Below, one piece after another: positions 45,509 to 53,970 of a DNA stretch of 61,387 nucleotides. The stretch spans positions 1-61,387 of IMG/VR virus record IMGVR_UViG_3300027721_000016; one strand, written 5' to 3'. A model generated the notes under the pieces. That model saw nothing but the letters and a program-made list of their open reading frames with translations, did not search any database and had not been told where the DNA came from. The position numbers and the translations under genes are program-made. Position 1 is the first letter of the stretch. Each line of letters opens with the position of its first letter. The stretch comes from a virus.

Positions 45509-45943
45509 ATGTCTACATACGATTACGCAAAATCCGAGCTAGAAAGGGCGAAATATTTCGACGGCGATATGAACCAAGCAATGGCCGAAGATATCTTACA
45601 GCTAATCAAAGTGTTCGGAGAGCAAGGACACTCTGGATTTTCTGCACCGTTCTGCATCAAGTTATTTACTCGACTGGCATCGCATAAGCCAATGAGTCCA
45701 TTGACCGGGGAAGACGATGAGTGGGCGGAAGTTGGTGATGGTGTTTGGCAAAACAAACGATATTCTGCTGTATTCAAGGACAAAGACCATGCGTATAACG
45801 TCGAAGGCAAGATCTTCATAGACCCAGACGGAACCACATGGACGAACCCGGATAGCAGAACTGGTGTGGTGTTCCCATATACGGTATGCGATCCGGTGGT
45901 CGTCAATCGTGATGAAGCCGGTAATGTGATCGAGGCGGTCTAA
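45509..45943 (+). CDS. Conserved phage protein of unknown function
   Basis: 144 residues. GEQGHSGFSAPFCIKLFTRLASHKPMSPLTGEDDEW and FIDPDGTTWTNPDSRTGVVFPY correspond to a small protein that recurs in many tailed-phage genomes (G-E-x-GHSG...LTGEDDEW...SR-x-x-V-x-FPY). Its role has not been established. It stands 34 bases after the SH3-like protein gene. Confidence 0.72.
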   Translation: MSTYDYAKSELERAKYFDGDMNQAMAEDILQLIKVFGEQGHSGFSAPFCIKLFTRLASHKPMSPLTGEDDEWAEVGDGVWQNKRYSAVFKDKDHAYNVEGKIFIDPDGTTWTNPDSRTGVVFPYTVCDPVVVNRDEAGNVIEAV

Positions 45944-45944
45944 A

Positions 45945-46088
45945 ATGACTGCCCCGAAGATCGAACCCCGGAATTACAGCCCCGTCCGCCGCAAACAGAA
46001 GCGACAGCAGGAACCTAACAAGCAGTATAGGCCATCTGATTACGATGGTGCCGAGGGCAGCGAACCTATAGAGGTGACAGAAGAATGA
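45945..46088 (+). CDS. 47-residue basic/disordered microprotein
   Basis: MTAPKIEPRNYSPVRRKQKR... is basic in the first half and acidic at the end (SEPIEVTEE), probably disordered. Starts one base after the previous stop and overlaps the next gene by ATGA. Confidence 0.5.
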   Translation: MTAPKIEPRNYSPVRRKQKRQQEPNKQYRPSDYDGAEGSEPIEVTEE

Positions 46089-46237
46089 TAACAGTGGTGC
46101 AATTGGCCAACGAACTGCTAGATCAAGCATACGAACTGGAAGATGCGGCCAGCCGTGATGATTTGGGAGATATGGGCATGGCGTTAGACCATATTTCGGA
46201 ACTTGTGGAAAAGTTGCTCTCGATGGTGGAACAATGA
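46085..46237 (+). CDS. 50-residue acidic helical microprotein
   Basis: MITVVQLANELLDQAYELED... is one or two amphipathic helices, similar to a dimerising helical hairpin. ATGA overlaps at both ends. Confidence 0.5.
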   Translation: MITVVQLANELLDQAYELEDAASRDDLGDMGMALDHISELVEKLLSMVEQ

Positions 46238-46449
46238 CCGATGTCAGATGCATTCTCCGTGATGCTATCAAAGCCGCGGGTGGCAATGCTCTCTGCAATC
46301 CAGACCAGGAATGGGGGTGCGATCTAGACGACCAGGCACCCGGTGATTGCTTGAATCTGGATGAATGCCACATAGGAAAGTGCATGAAACCGGAGCCTGA
46401 CTCTCATGAGATGTTTGCTTATGGGCCGGAATATTATCAGGTGATCTAA
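46234..46449 (+). CDS. 71-residue Cys-rich protein
   Basis: Five Cys residues: RCILR, LCNPDQEWGCDLDD, DCLNLDECHIGKC. Acidic overall. Overlaps the gene before (ATGA) and the gene after by 1 base. It parallels the Cys-rich microproteins at 4459 and 35687; likely metal-binding. Confidence 0.55.
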   Translation: MTDVRCILRDAIKAAGGNALCNPDQEWGCDLDDQAPGDCLNLDECHIGKCMKPEPDSHEMFAYGPEYYQVI

Positions 46450-46607
46450 TGCCACTGATATCATGTATGTGGATGAGGCTATCCACAGAGGCGGCCCTTC
46501 TCGGAAAGGCTGCCATCTTTTGCACTTATGACGATTGCAGAGGAAGCGGGCTTTGTTTGGAGATGTGGAAGGCGGATGGTTGTCCGTGTAAGGATGAGAT
46601 CATATGA
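46449..46607 (+). CDS. 52-residue Cys-rich protein
   Basis: MPLISCMWMRLSTEAALLGK... then FCTYDDCRGSGLCLEMWKADGCPCKDE gives six Cys residues in pairs. It overlaps the XPF-like gene by ATGA. Probably a small zinc-binding partner. Confidence 0.5.
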   Translation: MPLISCMWMRLSTEAALLGKAAIFCTYDDCRGSGLCLEMWKADGCPCKDEII

Positions 46608-47419
46608 ACAAAATTCAAATTTTTATGGCACCGGGCGAACGCGACAGGGAGCAATCTATGCGATCTGTCCTTTCACACGACACGCGATTTGAGCCGCTGC
46701 AAATCGATCCGTCCATTCCAGTAGACTTGCAATTTAAGTCAGTTGAGCATATCGGGCATGATCTACTAGGAGAGGAGTATTGCGAGAAGATCCTACACAT
46801 CGAGCTAAAAGAGCCCCAGGACTTCGTACAATCGGTTTTGAATGGGCATCTATACGACCAGACCTTATCTATCAGGGAATCTGGCTATAATGGATGTACG
46901 GTCATTCTAGGCACCTTAGATGAGATCTATGCAGCCATCGATGAGTCGAATGAGAAAAGGATAATTGATCAGCCAGGCGGAAAGAAAAAGTTCAAATTCT
47001 TAAACCAGGACGATAGATCTAATGCGAATGCATCAACTTGGCTAAGGCTCAAATCCTTCAAGAAAAGATCCACATTGAACGGGGTTCCTATCTTCTGGAA
47101 GGGGGATGATTCTGGTTTTTTCGATGGAGAGGACCAATGGAAGGATATCTTGGAGCTTGCAGTAGATTACCTGACAGACGGTTCAATGTTTGGGTTTGCT
47201 ATTCGGCCAGCAGAAGGAGAACGGGAAATTACAGCGGCTTCTTTTCTGGTGCCCGGCTGCGGTCCATCTGTAATGTCCACCGTCCTGAAAGAATATCGCT
47301 TGGCCCTGGTCCCAAAAGGTCTCTATGCAAAGCAACCCATTGAGATGAAGGGCATAGGAGAAAAGCGGGCAAAGGATATAGACAAGCTTATAGTAATGTA
47401 CTATGGAGCGAACCAATGA
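46604..47419 (+). CDS. XPF/ERCC4-type structure-specific nuclease
   Basis: 271 residues. The ERCC4 nuclease core shows as MAPGERDREQSMRSVL (degenerate V-D-x-R-E start), VDLQF, HIELKEPQDFVQSVLNGHLYDQ (the ERK...DLxxSIxxGRLxxQ motif, with E-L-K for E-R-K), and GCTVILG. A helix-hairpin-helix (MKGIGEKRAKDIDKL) ends the protein, as in archaeal XPF. These enzymes cut flaps, forks and Holliday-like junctions and often bind PCNA, which the virus also encodes. The first catalytic residues are weakly conserved, so activity should be tested. Confidence 0.75.
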   Translation: MNKIQIFMAPGERDREQSMRSVLSHDTRFEPLQIDPSIPVDLQFKSVEHIGHDLLGEEYCEKILHIELKEPQDFVQSVLNGHLYDQTLSIRESGYNGCTVILGTLDEIYAAIDESNEKRIIDQPGGKKKFKFLNQDDRSNANASTWLRLKSFKKRSTLNGVPIFWKGDDSGFFDGEDQWKDILELAVDYLTDGSMFGFAIRPAEGEREITAASFLVPGCGPSVMSTVLKEYRLALVPKGLYAKQPIEMKGIGEKRAKDIDKLIVMYYGANQ

Positions 47420-47694
47420 CTGCCTACAATGCCAGCGACGCGACCGGCAGGACGTTTCGAATCGATCTTACAACTGTCGCAGCTTCTACAGATACGACGG
47501 TCGCTGACGTTGAATATTCAATGGAAAAACTATGCGGGATAACGCAAAGAATTGATTTCAGGAGCGTCGTGTCTGGATTGGAATCGCTCAATTTCACAAT
47601 CGAGGAGCAAAAGCGAAAGCAAAAAGCCATAGATCGCATAGCCTGGAAAGCGGAGGATAAGCAGCGATATCAGAAAGGGGGGCACTGGAAATGA
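47416..47694 (+). CDS. 92-residue basic hypothetical protein
   Basis: TFRIDLTTVAASTDTTVADVE-type start is beta/Thr-rich, then a charged helix (IEEQKRKQKAIDRIAWKAED). ATGA overlap with the nuclease stop. Not recognised. Confidence 0.55.
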   Translation: MTAYNASDATGRTFRIDLTTVAASTDTTVADVEYSMEKLCGITQRIDFRSVVSGLESLNFTIEEQKRKQKAIDRIAWKAEDKQRYQKGGHWK

Positions 47695-47780
47695 TATTTT
47701 ATGAAGAAAGAGTTATACTATTTGCAATATGGTCCATTATCACATTCGGTCTGGGGTTTGTTTTGGGGAGATCCATTTGA
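47691..47780 (+). CDS. 29-residue membrane peptide
   Basis: MIFYEERVILFAIWSIITFG is one transmembrane helix followed by GLGFVLGRSI. ATGA overlap upstream; the TTG of the next frame overlaps its stop. Confidence 0.4.
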   Translation: MIFYEERVILFAIWSIITFGLGFVLGRSI

Positions 47781-47890
47781 AAAAATCTGAAATGCAAGCC
47801 ACAATCGACCTGCTAATCCAGGAAAACCAGCAACTCAAAGAGCAACTAATCAAATACAAGCGATCCGAATGCATAGGAGACGACCGATGA
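47777..47890 (+). CDS. 37-residue coiled-coil microprotein (TTG start)
   Basis: The TTG at 47777 overlaps the preceding TGA; an ATG at 47792 is the alternative. KKSEMQATIDLLIQENQQLKEQ is a leucine-zipper-like heptad. May dimerise. Confidence 0.4.
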   Translation: MKKSEMQATIDLLIQENQQLKEQLIKYKRSECIGDDR

Positions 47891-48024
47891 TTAGATTTCA
47901 TCGCAATTGGCCGCCACACCATGTAGCCTTTCCTATCCACCCCAGGGTTTGGCGATCTACCAGGGACGCGGGCAAGAGTACATGTGAGAAGTTGAAGGAG
48001 GAGCATGATAGAACCAACCGCTAG
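47887..48024 (+). CDS. 45-residue basic microprotein
   Basis: MIRFHRNWPPHHVAFPIHPR... is rich in His/Arg/Pro and basic. It overlaps the previous stop by ATGA and runs 20 bases into the next gene. Weak support. Confidence 0.4.
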   Translation: MIRFHRNWPPHHVAFPIHPRVWRSTRDAGKSTCEKLKEEHDRTNR

Positions 48025-48295
48025 ACTTTTGCATTCAATCGAGAAAGACGGCCAAACACCGGAGCTGCGAACTCTGATATTACAAAAGGAAATCGCGCAG
48101 GTTGGGTATCGATTGGTCCGATCACATCGAACACCACAAGACGCGGCTGCTTACATGGCTGATATAGGCCTGGAAATAGGACACGCGATGGTACAGCTCG
48201 AAATGCTTGCATTGGACCTTGGCCTTGTTCCTGAGGATTGCAAACGCACGGGGCTACAAACCACATACGAGAGATTCAAGGAGTTTTGGCCATGA
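48005..48295 (+). CDS. Helical MazG-like/unknown early protein
   Basis: 96 residues. TLILQKEIAQVGYRLVRSHR and AYMADIGLEIGHAMVQLEMLALDLGL form two long helices reminiscent of four-helix MazG-type pyrophosphohydrolases, but metal-binding residues are not clear. AAGGAGGAG before the start. Function uncertain. Confidence 0.5.
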   Translation: MIEPTARLLHSIEKDGQTPELRTLILQKEIAQVGYRLVRSHRTPQDAAAYMADIGLEIGHAMVQLEMLALDLGLVPEDCKRTGLQTTYERFKEFWP

Positions 48296-48474
48296 TCGGC
48301 ACACAAATCCTATGCATCCTGCGAACCTTCGGCCCGCTGCCATCCAGCGAGTTCGTGAACCACCTAGGAATGAAAAAGTCGACCGTGATAAACGACCTAT
48401 GCCGAATGAAAAAATATCGAGAGGTTAGATGCATCCCTGGCTACCAAAAACGCAACCTATGGGAGGCGGTATGA
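48292..48474 (+). CDS. Winged helix-turn-helix regulator
   Basis: 60 residues from the ATG at 48292. ILRTFGPLPSSEFVNHLGMKKSTVINDLCRMKKYREVR is a MarR/ArsR-like winged HTH. ATGA overlap upstream, coupled downstream by ATGATG. May regulate the late switch, given that the terminase follows. Confidence 0.6.
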   Translation: MIGTQILCILRTFGPLPSSEFVNHLGMKKSTVINDLCRMKKYREVRCIPGYQKRNLWEAV

Positions 48475-48659
48475 TGTACAAAGTCAAAGCCAGGGGCCGC
48501 AAGCCTGGCGAAGGCAATCTGAATGTCCCGCGCGCGGCATACGCTGGAATAGTGCTGCTATCGGAAATTTTTGATTGGACCAACTACGACATAGGCCGCT
48601 TATGGGGCATCGGGCCTGGTAGTGTGAGGACTATTATCAGGAGATGGAAAGCGGAATAA
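48471..48659 (+). CDS. Small HTH protein
   Basis: 62 residues starting MMYKVKARGRKPGEGN. LSEIFDWTNYDIGRLWGIGPGSVRTIIRRW is a clear helix-turn-helix (DIGRLWGIGPGSVRTII), preceded by a basic arm. Overlaps the previous stop. Likely DNA binding; possibly late regulator. Confidence 0.6.
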   Translation: MMYKVKARGRKPGEGNLNVPRAAYAGIVLLSEIFDWTNYDIGRLWGIGPGSVRTIIRRWKAE

Positions 48660-48662
48660 GAG

Positions 48663-49010
48663 GTGCGTAGGTTGCCAGAAATGATACCGCAAGCGGCCCG
48701 GTTGGGCTCACGGCCCGCCAGGAACACTGGAGAGAACCCGTTCGGCCAACGCGCTGATGGCAATTTCGAAGAAATAATCGATAAACGCGGGGTCCTGATC
48801 GACGTAAAATACGACAAGATTGCTTGTCGGGCATGCGGAAAAATCGGATACATCCACAATGCCGAAAATGGATTGAAAGTGTGCATGGCATGTTCCGTGA
48901 TTCAAAACGATGGCGTTCCGGAAGGGAGGCGAGAACTTAGTAAGACCAAAAAGAAAAAAATGCTTCGCGATTTTACAATGTCGTTAGGAAACGGAGATGA
49001 TAAACTTTAA
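48663..49010 (+). CDS. Zinc-ribbon protein upstream of the terminase region
   Basis: 115 residues from a GTG at 48663; an ATG at 48681 is possible. CRACGKIGYIHNAENGLKVCMAC is a zinc ribbon with CxxC pairs. Basic N-terminus (RLGSRPARNTG) and Lys-rich end (KTKKKKMLRDF). May be a TFIIB/TFIIS-like transcription accessory, but no longer homology is visible. Confidence 0.55.
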   Translation: MRRLPEMIPQAARLGSRPARNTGENPFGQRADGNFEEIIDKRGVLIDVKYDKIACRACGKIGYIHNAENGLKVCMACSVIQNDGVPEGRRELSKTKKKKMLRDFTMSLGNGDDKL

Positions 49011-49095
49011 ATAGTATTGAGTGCATAGAGGTGCATGAATACTCTGGCAGCTCCAGAGAATTGTTTATGCTTTATCTACTTTTTGCGGTGTTTAT

Positions 49096-49245
49096 ATGTT
49101 CGAACCGCCTTCTGACAACTTCGAAAACTGCAAACCATCCTTACGCGATTTTTCCGAAGACGGGTGCGGTCCATGCAAACCACATGATGCGGCTACCAAC
49201 CACAGGTCGTTTTTGAATCTGAATAAATTGCTCGGATTGTTATAA
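49096..49245 (+). CDS. 49-residue Cys-containing microprotein
   Basis: MFEPPSDNFENCKPSLRDFS... with CGPCKP gives three Cys residues. It lies alone in the gap before the structured region and ends in a Leu-rich helix. No ribosome-binding site is obvious; an A/T-rich stretch precedes it. Confidence 0.45.
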   Translation: MFEPPSDNFENCKPSLRDFSEDGCGPCKPHDAATNHRSFLNLNKLLGLL

Positions 49246-49600
49246 TAAGTAGCGAAAAGGATAAATAGGTAGGATGCATAGGTAGTGTGTCCTATCACAT
49301 GCCGCCCGGTCGGGCCTCAACGTTTGGTCGCAGAGAGACCCGACTTCGGCCAAGTCTTTTCCCGCTCGGCTCCGAAGCGGTATATTCGGGCATTTCCTAG
49401 TTACCATGCAGCATGCTCTCTGCATGTGACATGTCTGAGCACCTCATACACTCCCTGCCTTGGCCCGCGGCGGAATTAATAGCGGGCCTATATTCTTGTT
49501 ACGGCTACGCGGTGACCTTTGAGCAACCTAAGAAACCTGATCCATTCCAAGAGACTGAGTGAGACGGTCTCATATTTCCTATTATGCGGTGTTACCTCCC
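49246..49600. other. Hairpin-rich non-coding region before the terminase genes
   Basis: No convincing gene. Perfect short hairpins: gcccg-gt-cgggc (49304-49315), catgcag...ctgcatg (49405-49426), ggcccgc...gcgggcc (49462-49488) and gagac-g-gtctc (about 49561-49571). A TATA box at 49261-49267 lies upstream of all of them. Location just before terS suggests a packaging (pac/cos) site, a structured mRNA leader or a small RNA. Confidence 0.55.
49254..49267 (+). promoter_or_regulatory. BRE/TATA promoter upstream of the structured leader and terminase
   Basis: GAAAAGG immediately precedes ATAAATA, a good archaeal BRE-TATA pair. Transcription would begin near 49290, giving about a 310-base leader before terS that contains the hairpins. 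Confidence 0.65.
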
Positions 49601-50140
49601 ATGCCCACCCGAACCGCCCGAACCGAATACTGCAAAACCTGCAAGTACCTCCGGGCGCACCCCAAATGCGGCCTGAGCACCATGATTTTAGAGGGAACCT
49701 CATATGCAGATGTGGCTAAGAGGTTCCGGTCCAAGGACGGCAAGTGGCGAGCGGGCAACTACCTGACCATCAAGAAGCATTGGGAAGCGCAACACATGGT
49801 GAGCAGGCAACTTTTGGCGGCGAAGGATATTAAGGATAGGAAGAAGGGGCTCGACTTGATGGAATGCGCGAGAGAGATCTATAATGATTGCAAGGATAAT
49901 GCTACAAAATCGAAGGGAAAGGCAGAATCGTCTCGCGATTTCAGAGACGCCTCTGGCTGTTGGGACCCGGCCACAAAGGCATTAGGACTTCTGAAGGTGG
50001 AAGAAAAGCCACAATTGAGTCAAACAACCACCATAAACAACTTTTCCAAATTGACGGATGAAGAGCTAAAAACCTATGAACTACTTGGTCGGAAGCTGGA
50101 AGGAAGCGAGGAAGGAGAGAGCGAGAAGACATCTACTTGA
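49601..50140 (+). CDS. terS: Putative terminase small subunit
   Basis: 179 residues from the ATG at 49601. The N-terminus has CKTCKYLRAHPKC, a Cys cluster, followed by SYADVAKRFRSKDGKWRAGN, a region compatible with an HTH DNA-binding domain, then charged helices. It directly precedes and overlaps the large terminase by 65 bases, the usual terS place. TerS proteins recognise the packaging site and load TerL. Sequence conservation is poor, so the call rests on context. Confidence 0.6.
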   Translation: MPTRTARTEYCKTCKYLRAHPKCGLSTMILEGTSYADVAKRFRSKDGKWRAGNYLTIKKHWEAQHMVSRQLLAAKDIKDRKKGLDLMECAREIYNDCKDNATKSKGKAESSRDFRDASGCWDPATKALGLLKVEEKPQLSQTTTINNFSKLTDEELKTYELLGRKLEGSEEGESEKTST

Positions 50141-51608
50141 TTTTATTCTTTACACCAAGCCAGATTATCAAGTCAACTGGCACCACAAAGTAATCTGCGA
50201 TTACTATGAGCGTTGGGCCTTCGGTGACATCGACCGCCTGATGCTTTTTATGCCGCCTCAGAACGGCAAGACTGAGATAGTCAGTCGGAGAGGCCCGGCA
50301 TGGGTGTTGGGCAAGAATCCTGATGCCAAATTCGTTTCATGTTCTTATGCTGCCGATTATGCTTCTGGCATTAACCGCGACGTTCAACGTATAATCGATT
50401 CGCCAGAATACAAAGAAATCTTTCCTGGAACAAAACTCAACGAGAAAAACATAAGAACATCAGCACATGGCAATTATGTCCGAAATAATGATTTATTTGA
50501 GATAGTCGGGCACCAGGGCCGGTACTTCTGCGCAGGCAGGGGTGGCGGCATTTCCGGCAACCCAATGAGTCACGGAAATATAGATGACATCTTAAAAGGA
50601 CGCCAAGAGGCAGATTCTCCTGCCATTATGAAGGAGTTCAGGGGATGGTTTAGCGGTGAGTTCTTTGCCAGACAGGGGAAACAGGCAAAGATCCTCATCA
50701 CCGCCACCAGGTGGACAGAAGACGACGCACCCGGTTATCTGCTCAAGCTGGCCGAGGAAGATCCAGACGCACCACAATGGACCGTGGTATCTTTTCCAGC
50801 CATCGCGGTTGAGCCAATCGCTCCATATGATCCTAGGAAACCGGGCGATGCTCTATGGCCTGAAAGATATCCGCTATCGCACCTAAGGCAGGTGCGCGCG
50901 CTGTCTGAGTTTGATTGGGCGGCACTCTACCAACAGAATCCTCATAATTCGCAGTTTGCTATTTTCAATACTGAGAAGATATCTAAGGTCAATCCGGGCG
51001 AATGGCAGGAGAAAATCAATGAAGGCAAAATTAAAACCTATGGTAGTCTCGATCTCTCCAAGGGCGGGAATGACTTCGCCGCCCTGGTTACAATCGCCAT
51101 CCTGCCAGATGGGCGATGGCTCGTTTGGGAATGCGATTTATCGGTTGATGTGCAAAGCAAAAGCATAACCAAGTTGATTGAAGCACAATCTCAGTATAAT
51201 TATCAATCTGTCTGGATAGAAGCCAATTCGCTAGAAATAGCAAAATCTGCATGGGACAAAGGACAAAGAAGCAATTTCGAAATATTGCTCAGGCAGGAAC
51301 AGCAAAAGGCGGGCGTGGCCGTTCCTTATATCCTGGTATGGCATACTAAGCCCAAAGTAGATAGGATCAGATCGCTAGAGGGGCATTTTGGTAATGGGCA
51401 ACTTTGCTTTAGGGAAGATTGGGCCAAGGTCTATCGAGAGCTGATTAATCAGTTTAGGATCTTTCCAGACAAGAACGCTCATGATGATGGACCTGACAGC
51501 ATAGAGTGCCTTGTGGCTGGATTGCAAACACATCAAGCCGAACCTTCCCAATGGATACCACCAGAAAAAGCAATCGGTGGATCTGAATGCTACCAAGGCA
51601 TATATTGA
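50076..51608 (+). CDS. terL: Terminase large subunit
   Basis: 510 residues. The ATPase half has MPPQNGKTEIVSRRGPAW (Walker-A-like, about 59-76), NIDDILKGRQEA (Walker B acidic pair) and ITATRWTEDDAPGY (coupling motif). The nuclease half has YGSLDLSKGGNDFAALV (RNase H-fold first Asp), WIEANSLEIAK and AHDDGPDSIECLVAG (final Asp residues). TerL pumps DNA into the capsid and cuts concatemers. The start overlaps terS by 65 bases; a shorter start is possible. Confidence 0.93.
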   Translation: MNYLVGSWKEARKERARRHLLDFILYTKPDYQVNWHHKVICDYYERWAFGDIDRLMLFMPPQNGKTEIVSRRGPAWVLGKNPDAKFVSCSYAADYASGINRDVQRIIDSPEYKEIFPGTKLNEKNIRTSAHGNYVRNNDLFEIVGHQGRYFCAGRGGGISGNPMSHGNIDDILKGRQEADSPAIMKEFRGWFSGEFFARQGKQAKILITATRWTEDDAPGYLLKLAEEDPDAPQWTVVSFPAIAVEPIAPYDPRKPGDALWPERYPLSHLRQVRALSEFDWAALYQQNPHNSQFAIFNTEKISKVNPGEWQEKINEGKIKTYGSLDLSKGGNDFAALVTIAILPDGRWLVWECDLSVDVQSKSITKLIEAQSQYNYQSVWIEANSLEIAKSAWDKGQRSNFEILLRQEQQKAGVAVPYILVWHTKPKVDRIRSLEGHFGNGQLCFREDWAKVYRELINQFRIFPDKNAHDDGPDSIECLVAGLQTHQAEPSQWIPPEKAIGGSECYQGIY

Positions 51609-51623
51609 TTTTGGAGTTATTAC

Positions 51624-52991
51624 ATGTTGAAAAATCTAAGGCAATCATTGGCGGCTAAAATAGCTCCAGAATTGAAGACCAACGCCGCAAAAATTGATCC
51701 GGCCAGCATGCCGTATCCTTATGATTCCACTGCATATGATTTCAGGCTAACGGCTGAAAATCTGCTTAAGGTTCTGGAAGCCGGGCATGTGGATAGGATT
51801 CTCATGCAAATATTTATGCTCGTGCTTAATGGCCGCGACATAAAAATCATAACTCCTGAAGACCAAGACTCCGAAGTCCTGGCCGACAAATCCAACGAAG
51901 CCCGAAAGATGCTTTGGCGTCTGGATAAGTCTTACGGCACTGAAACCCTCATGGCCCAAACGGGCCTCGATTGCATGGGATTTGGCAGTGGCCTTGTGGA
52001 ATTGGGGGTATCTGATCGCCCCGATGGCACTTATTCGTTTCCAAAAACCGATATGGGCTGGAATGCTCCTCAGTGGCTCCAGTACCTAGATGCGTATTCC
52101 CTGGCAGAATCATCCTCCAGCACAAACAATACATCGGCATTTGTCCCTGGTAGGATTTTGAAGGGCATTGCCTATGATATCCAAAACAAGCAGATGCAAT
52201 ACTGGCAGACACAAGCAGAGGGGGCCAATCCCATCCAGCTTCCCACGGCAAGAATCCTCCATATCCGGGATAAGAAATCTAGGTATCCTGATGGCAAGAG
52301 CTACCTGGCTGGCATAGCACCCACTGTGCTGCAACTCGAATTTGTCAGAAAAGCTTTCATGCAGAATGTGAACTACAAAGGCGTGGGCAGGTGCGTAGTA
52401 AAGGTTAATGAGGTCCGGGACGCACAAGGTAAGATACTTGAAACTCCAACAGGCACGGGTAAACGGTGGGAAAGGGCATATGCTGCGGCGGTTGATTTTG
52501 TCAAAAACTATGGCAATAATAACGTAGGGGTCTTGTGGGGTGCCGATCACGAAGTAATTTTCCCGAACTTAGGAAACGTTGGTGACGTAGTTCCTGTAGA
52601 TCAGTATCTTAAAGCAGAAATTCTTCAACATTTGATTCCTAGAGATTTTGTAGAGCAAACCAACCAATCGATAAGCGCAACCGGAACCCCATTATTAGAA
52701 CTTTTGATGATGGTCGTGCGCGGTTGGCGTGAAATTATTGCCGCGCCGTTCGCCGATCTCTATACCGAAATACTGGAAGCCAATGGTTTCGAAGATTGGG
52801 CCGTGGAGTTTACATTTAAGGACCCATCTTTCACAGACAAGGCACAAATACGACAATTGGCAGTTCAAGTCTATATAAATGGTGGCCTATCCGAGGATCG
52901 GCTCTATGATATCATGGAGTGGCAGCCAATGCGCGAAGAAGAAAGGATCGCGTTGGCCGAAAAGAAAGCCGCATCAGGTGGTATGTTTTAG
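51624..52991 (+). CDS. Portal protein (DUF935/Mu gp29-like)
   Basis: 455 residues. RLTAENLLKVLEAGHVDRIL, then CMGFGSGLVELGV, NAPQWLQYLDAYSLA and ILHIRDKKSRYPDGKSYL, and a helical C-terminus with PTEARILQHLIPRDFVEQTN-like segment, match DUF935-type portals that form the 12-mer ring at the capsid vertex. Position directly after TerL supports it. No fusion to a nuclease or protease. Confidence 0.85.
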   Translation: MLKNLRQSLAAKIAPELKTNAAKIDPASMPYPYDSTAYDFRLTAENLLKVLEAGHVDRILMQIFMLVLNGRDIKIITPEDQDSEVLADKSNEARKMLWRLDKSYGTETLMAQTGLDCMGFGSGLVELGVSDRPDGTYSFPKTDMGWNAPQWLQYLDAYSLAESSSSTNNTSAFVPGRILKGIAYDIQNKQMQYWQTQAEGANPIQLPTARILHIRDKKSRYPDGKSYLAGIAPTVLQLEFVRKAFMQNVNYKGVGRCVVKVNEVRDAQGKILETPTGTGKRWERAYAAAVDFVKNYGNNNVGVLWGADHEVIFPNLGNVGDVVPVDQYLKAEILQHLIPRDFVEQTNQSISATGTPLLELLMMVVRGWREIIAAPFADLYTEILEANGFEDWAVEFTFKDPSFTDKAQIRQLAVQVYINGGLSEDRLYDIMEWQPMREEERIALAEKKAASGGMF

Positions 52992-53125
52992 GTAGTAGAA
53001 ACTCTTAAATACCTTCGCGTCTATTGATCATGTGCTGGATAACCCGACGGGGCAACAAACCACTTTCGCGGGTGGCTTTCCAGCTTACACGATTCCGCGA
53101 AAATACGACGCGAGGTATATTTAGC

Positions 53126-53947
53126 ATGAAGCTCTATCAAGACGAAGCATGGCTTAGGCATCAATATATTGAGCTTGGACATAATATAAAGATCATGGGG
53201 GAAGAATGTGGTGTTGCTTGGTCAACTATTGCGATTTGGCTTAAGCATTTCGATATCCCAAGAAGACCTTCCGCATATGAAGGGCAACACGAAATAACTA
53301 AAGAATTTCTTGAAACTTATTATATCGATCGTGGTTGGTCTATTAAGAAATGCGCTTCCGTTGTAGGATGTGGTGAGCACGCAATTCACGATCGTCTCAT
53401 AAAATTTGAAATACCTAGACGAAAGTCGAAGGTGCCTAGTGTTATTCTATCCAAAGAATGGCTCGAACTGCATTATGTTACCAAGCAATTAACTACTGAG
53501 GAATGTGCATTAATCGCGAACTGTGGACGTAGTACAATTCACAGACGGTTACAAGAATTTGGAATTTCAACCCGATTAAGTGCATCTGAGATAGCCGCTT
53601 CTGGTGTTTATTGCGGCCCGGACCACCCATCTTGGAAAGGCGGTTTATCTAAACTTCCGTATTGTTTCAAGTTCAATGAAGAATTTAAAGAGCATATTCG
53701 CGAGAAGTTTAACAGAAAGTGCTATATTTGTCCCAAAACGGAAGCTGAAAACAAAAGAAAACTCGCGGTTCATCACATAGATTACAATAAGAACTCCATT
53801 TGCAACGGGAAAGAATGGGCGTTTGTGCCGATATGCACAAAGCATCACAGCGAAACAAATGGAAATCGTTGGTACTGGTTTAATCTCTTAATCAACTATT
53901 GGGCAGCAAATCCTGAAATACGTTTGGATAATGGGGTGATGTTATAA
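53126..53947 (+). CDS. HNH homing endonuclease-like protein
   Basis: 273 residues from the ATG at 53126. Three repeated HTH-like units (about 10-45, 57-92, 106-140; each with W-L-x-x-x-Y...C...G-x-x-x-I-x-x-L-x-x-x-x-I/F-x-x-R) precede an HNH domain: CYICPKTEAENKRKLAVHHI, DYNKNS and CTKHHSETNG. Such arrays of DNA-recognition repeats plus HNH typify free-standing homing endonucleases. It interrupts portal and head genes and differs in AT content from its neighbours, so it is probably a mobile insertion. Confidence 0.8.
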   Translation: MKLYQDEAWLRHQYIELGHNIKIMGEECGVAWSTIAIWLKHFDIPRRPSAYEGQHEITKEFLETYYIDRGWSIKKCASVVGCGEHAIHDRLIKFEIPRRKSKVPSVILSKEWLELHYVTKQLTTEECALIANCGRSTIHRRLQEFGISTRLSASEIAASGVYCGPDHPSWKGGLSKLPYCFKFNEEFKEHIREKFNRKCYICPKTEAENKRKLAVHHIDYNKNSICNGKEWAFVPICTKHHSETNGNRWYWFNLLINYWAANPEIRLDNGVML

Positions 53948-53970
53948 CAGTTTCCGACGCGAATATAATT

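Noticed and set aside
49080-49110. gttcgaacc, resembling a tRNA T-loop
   Set aside because: No acceptor, D or anticodon stems can be drawn around it; it lies in a small reading frame.
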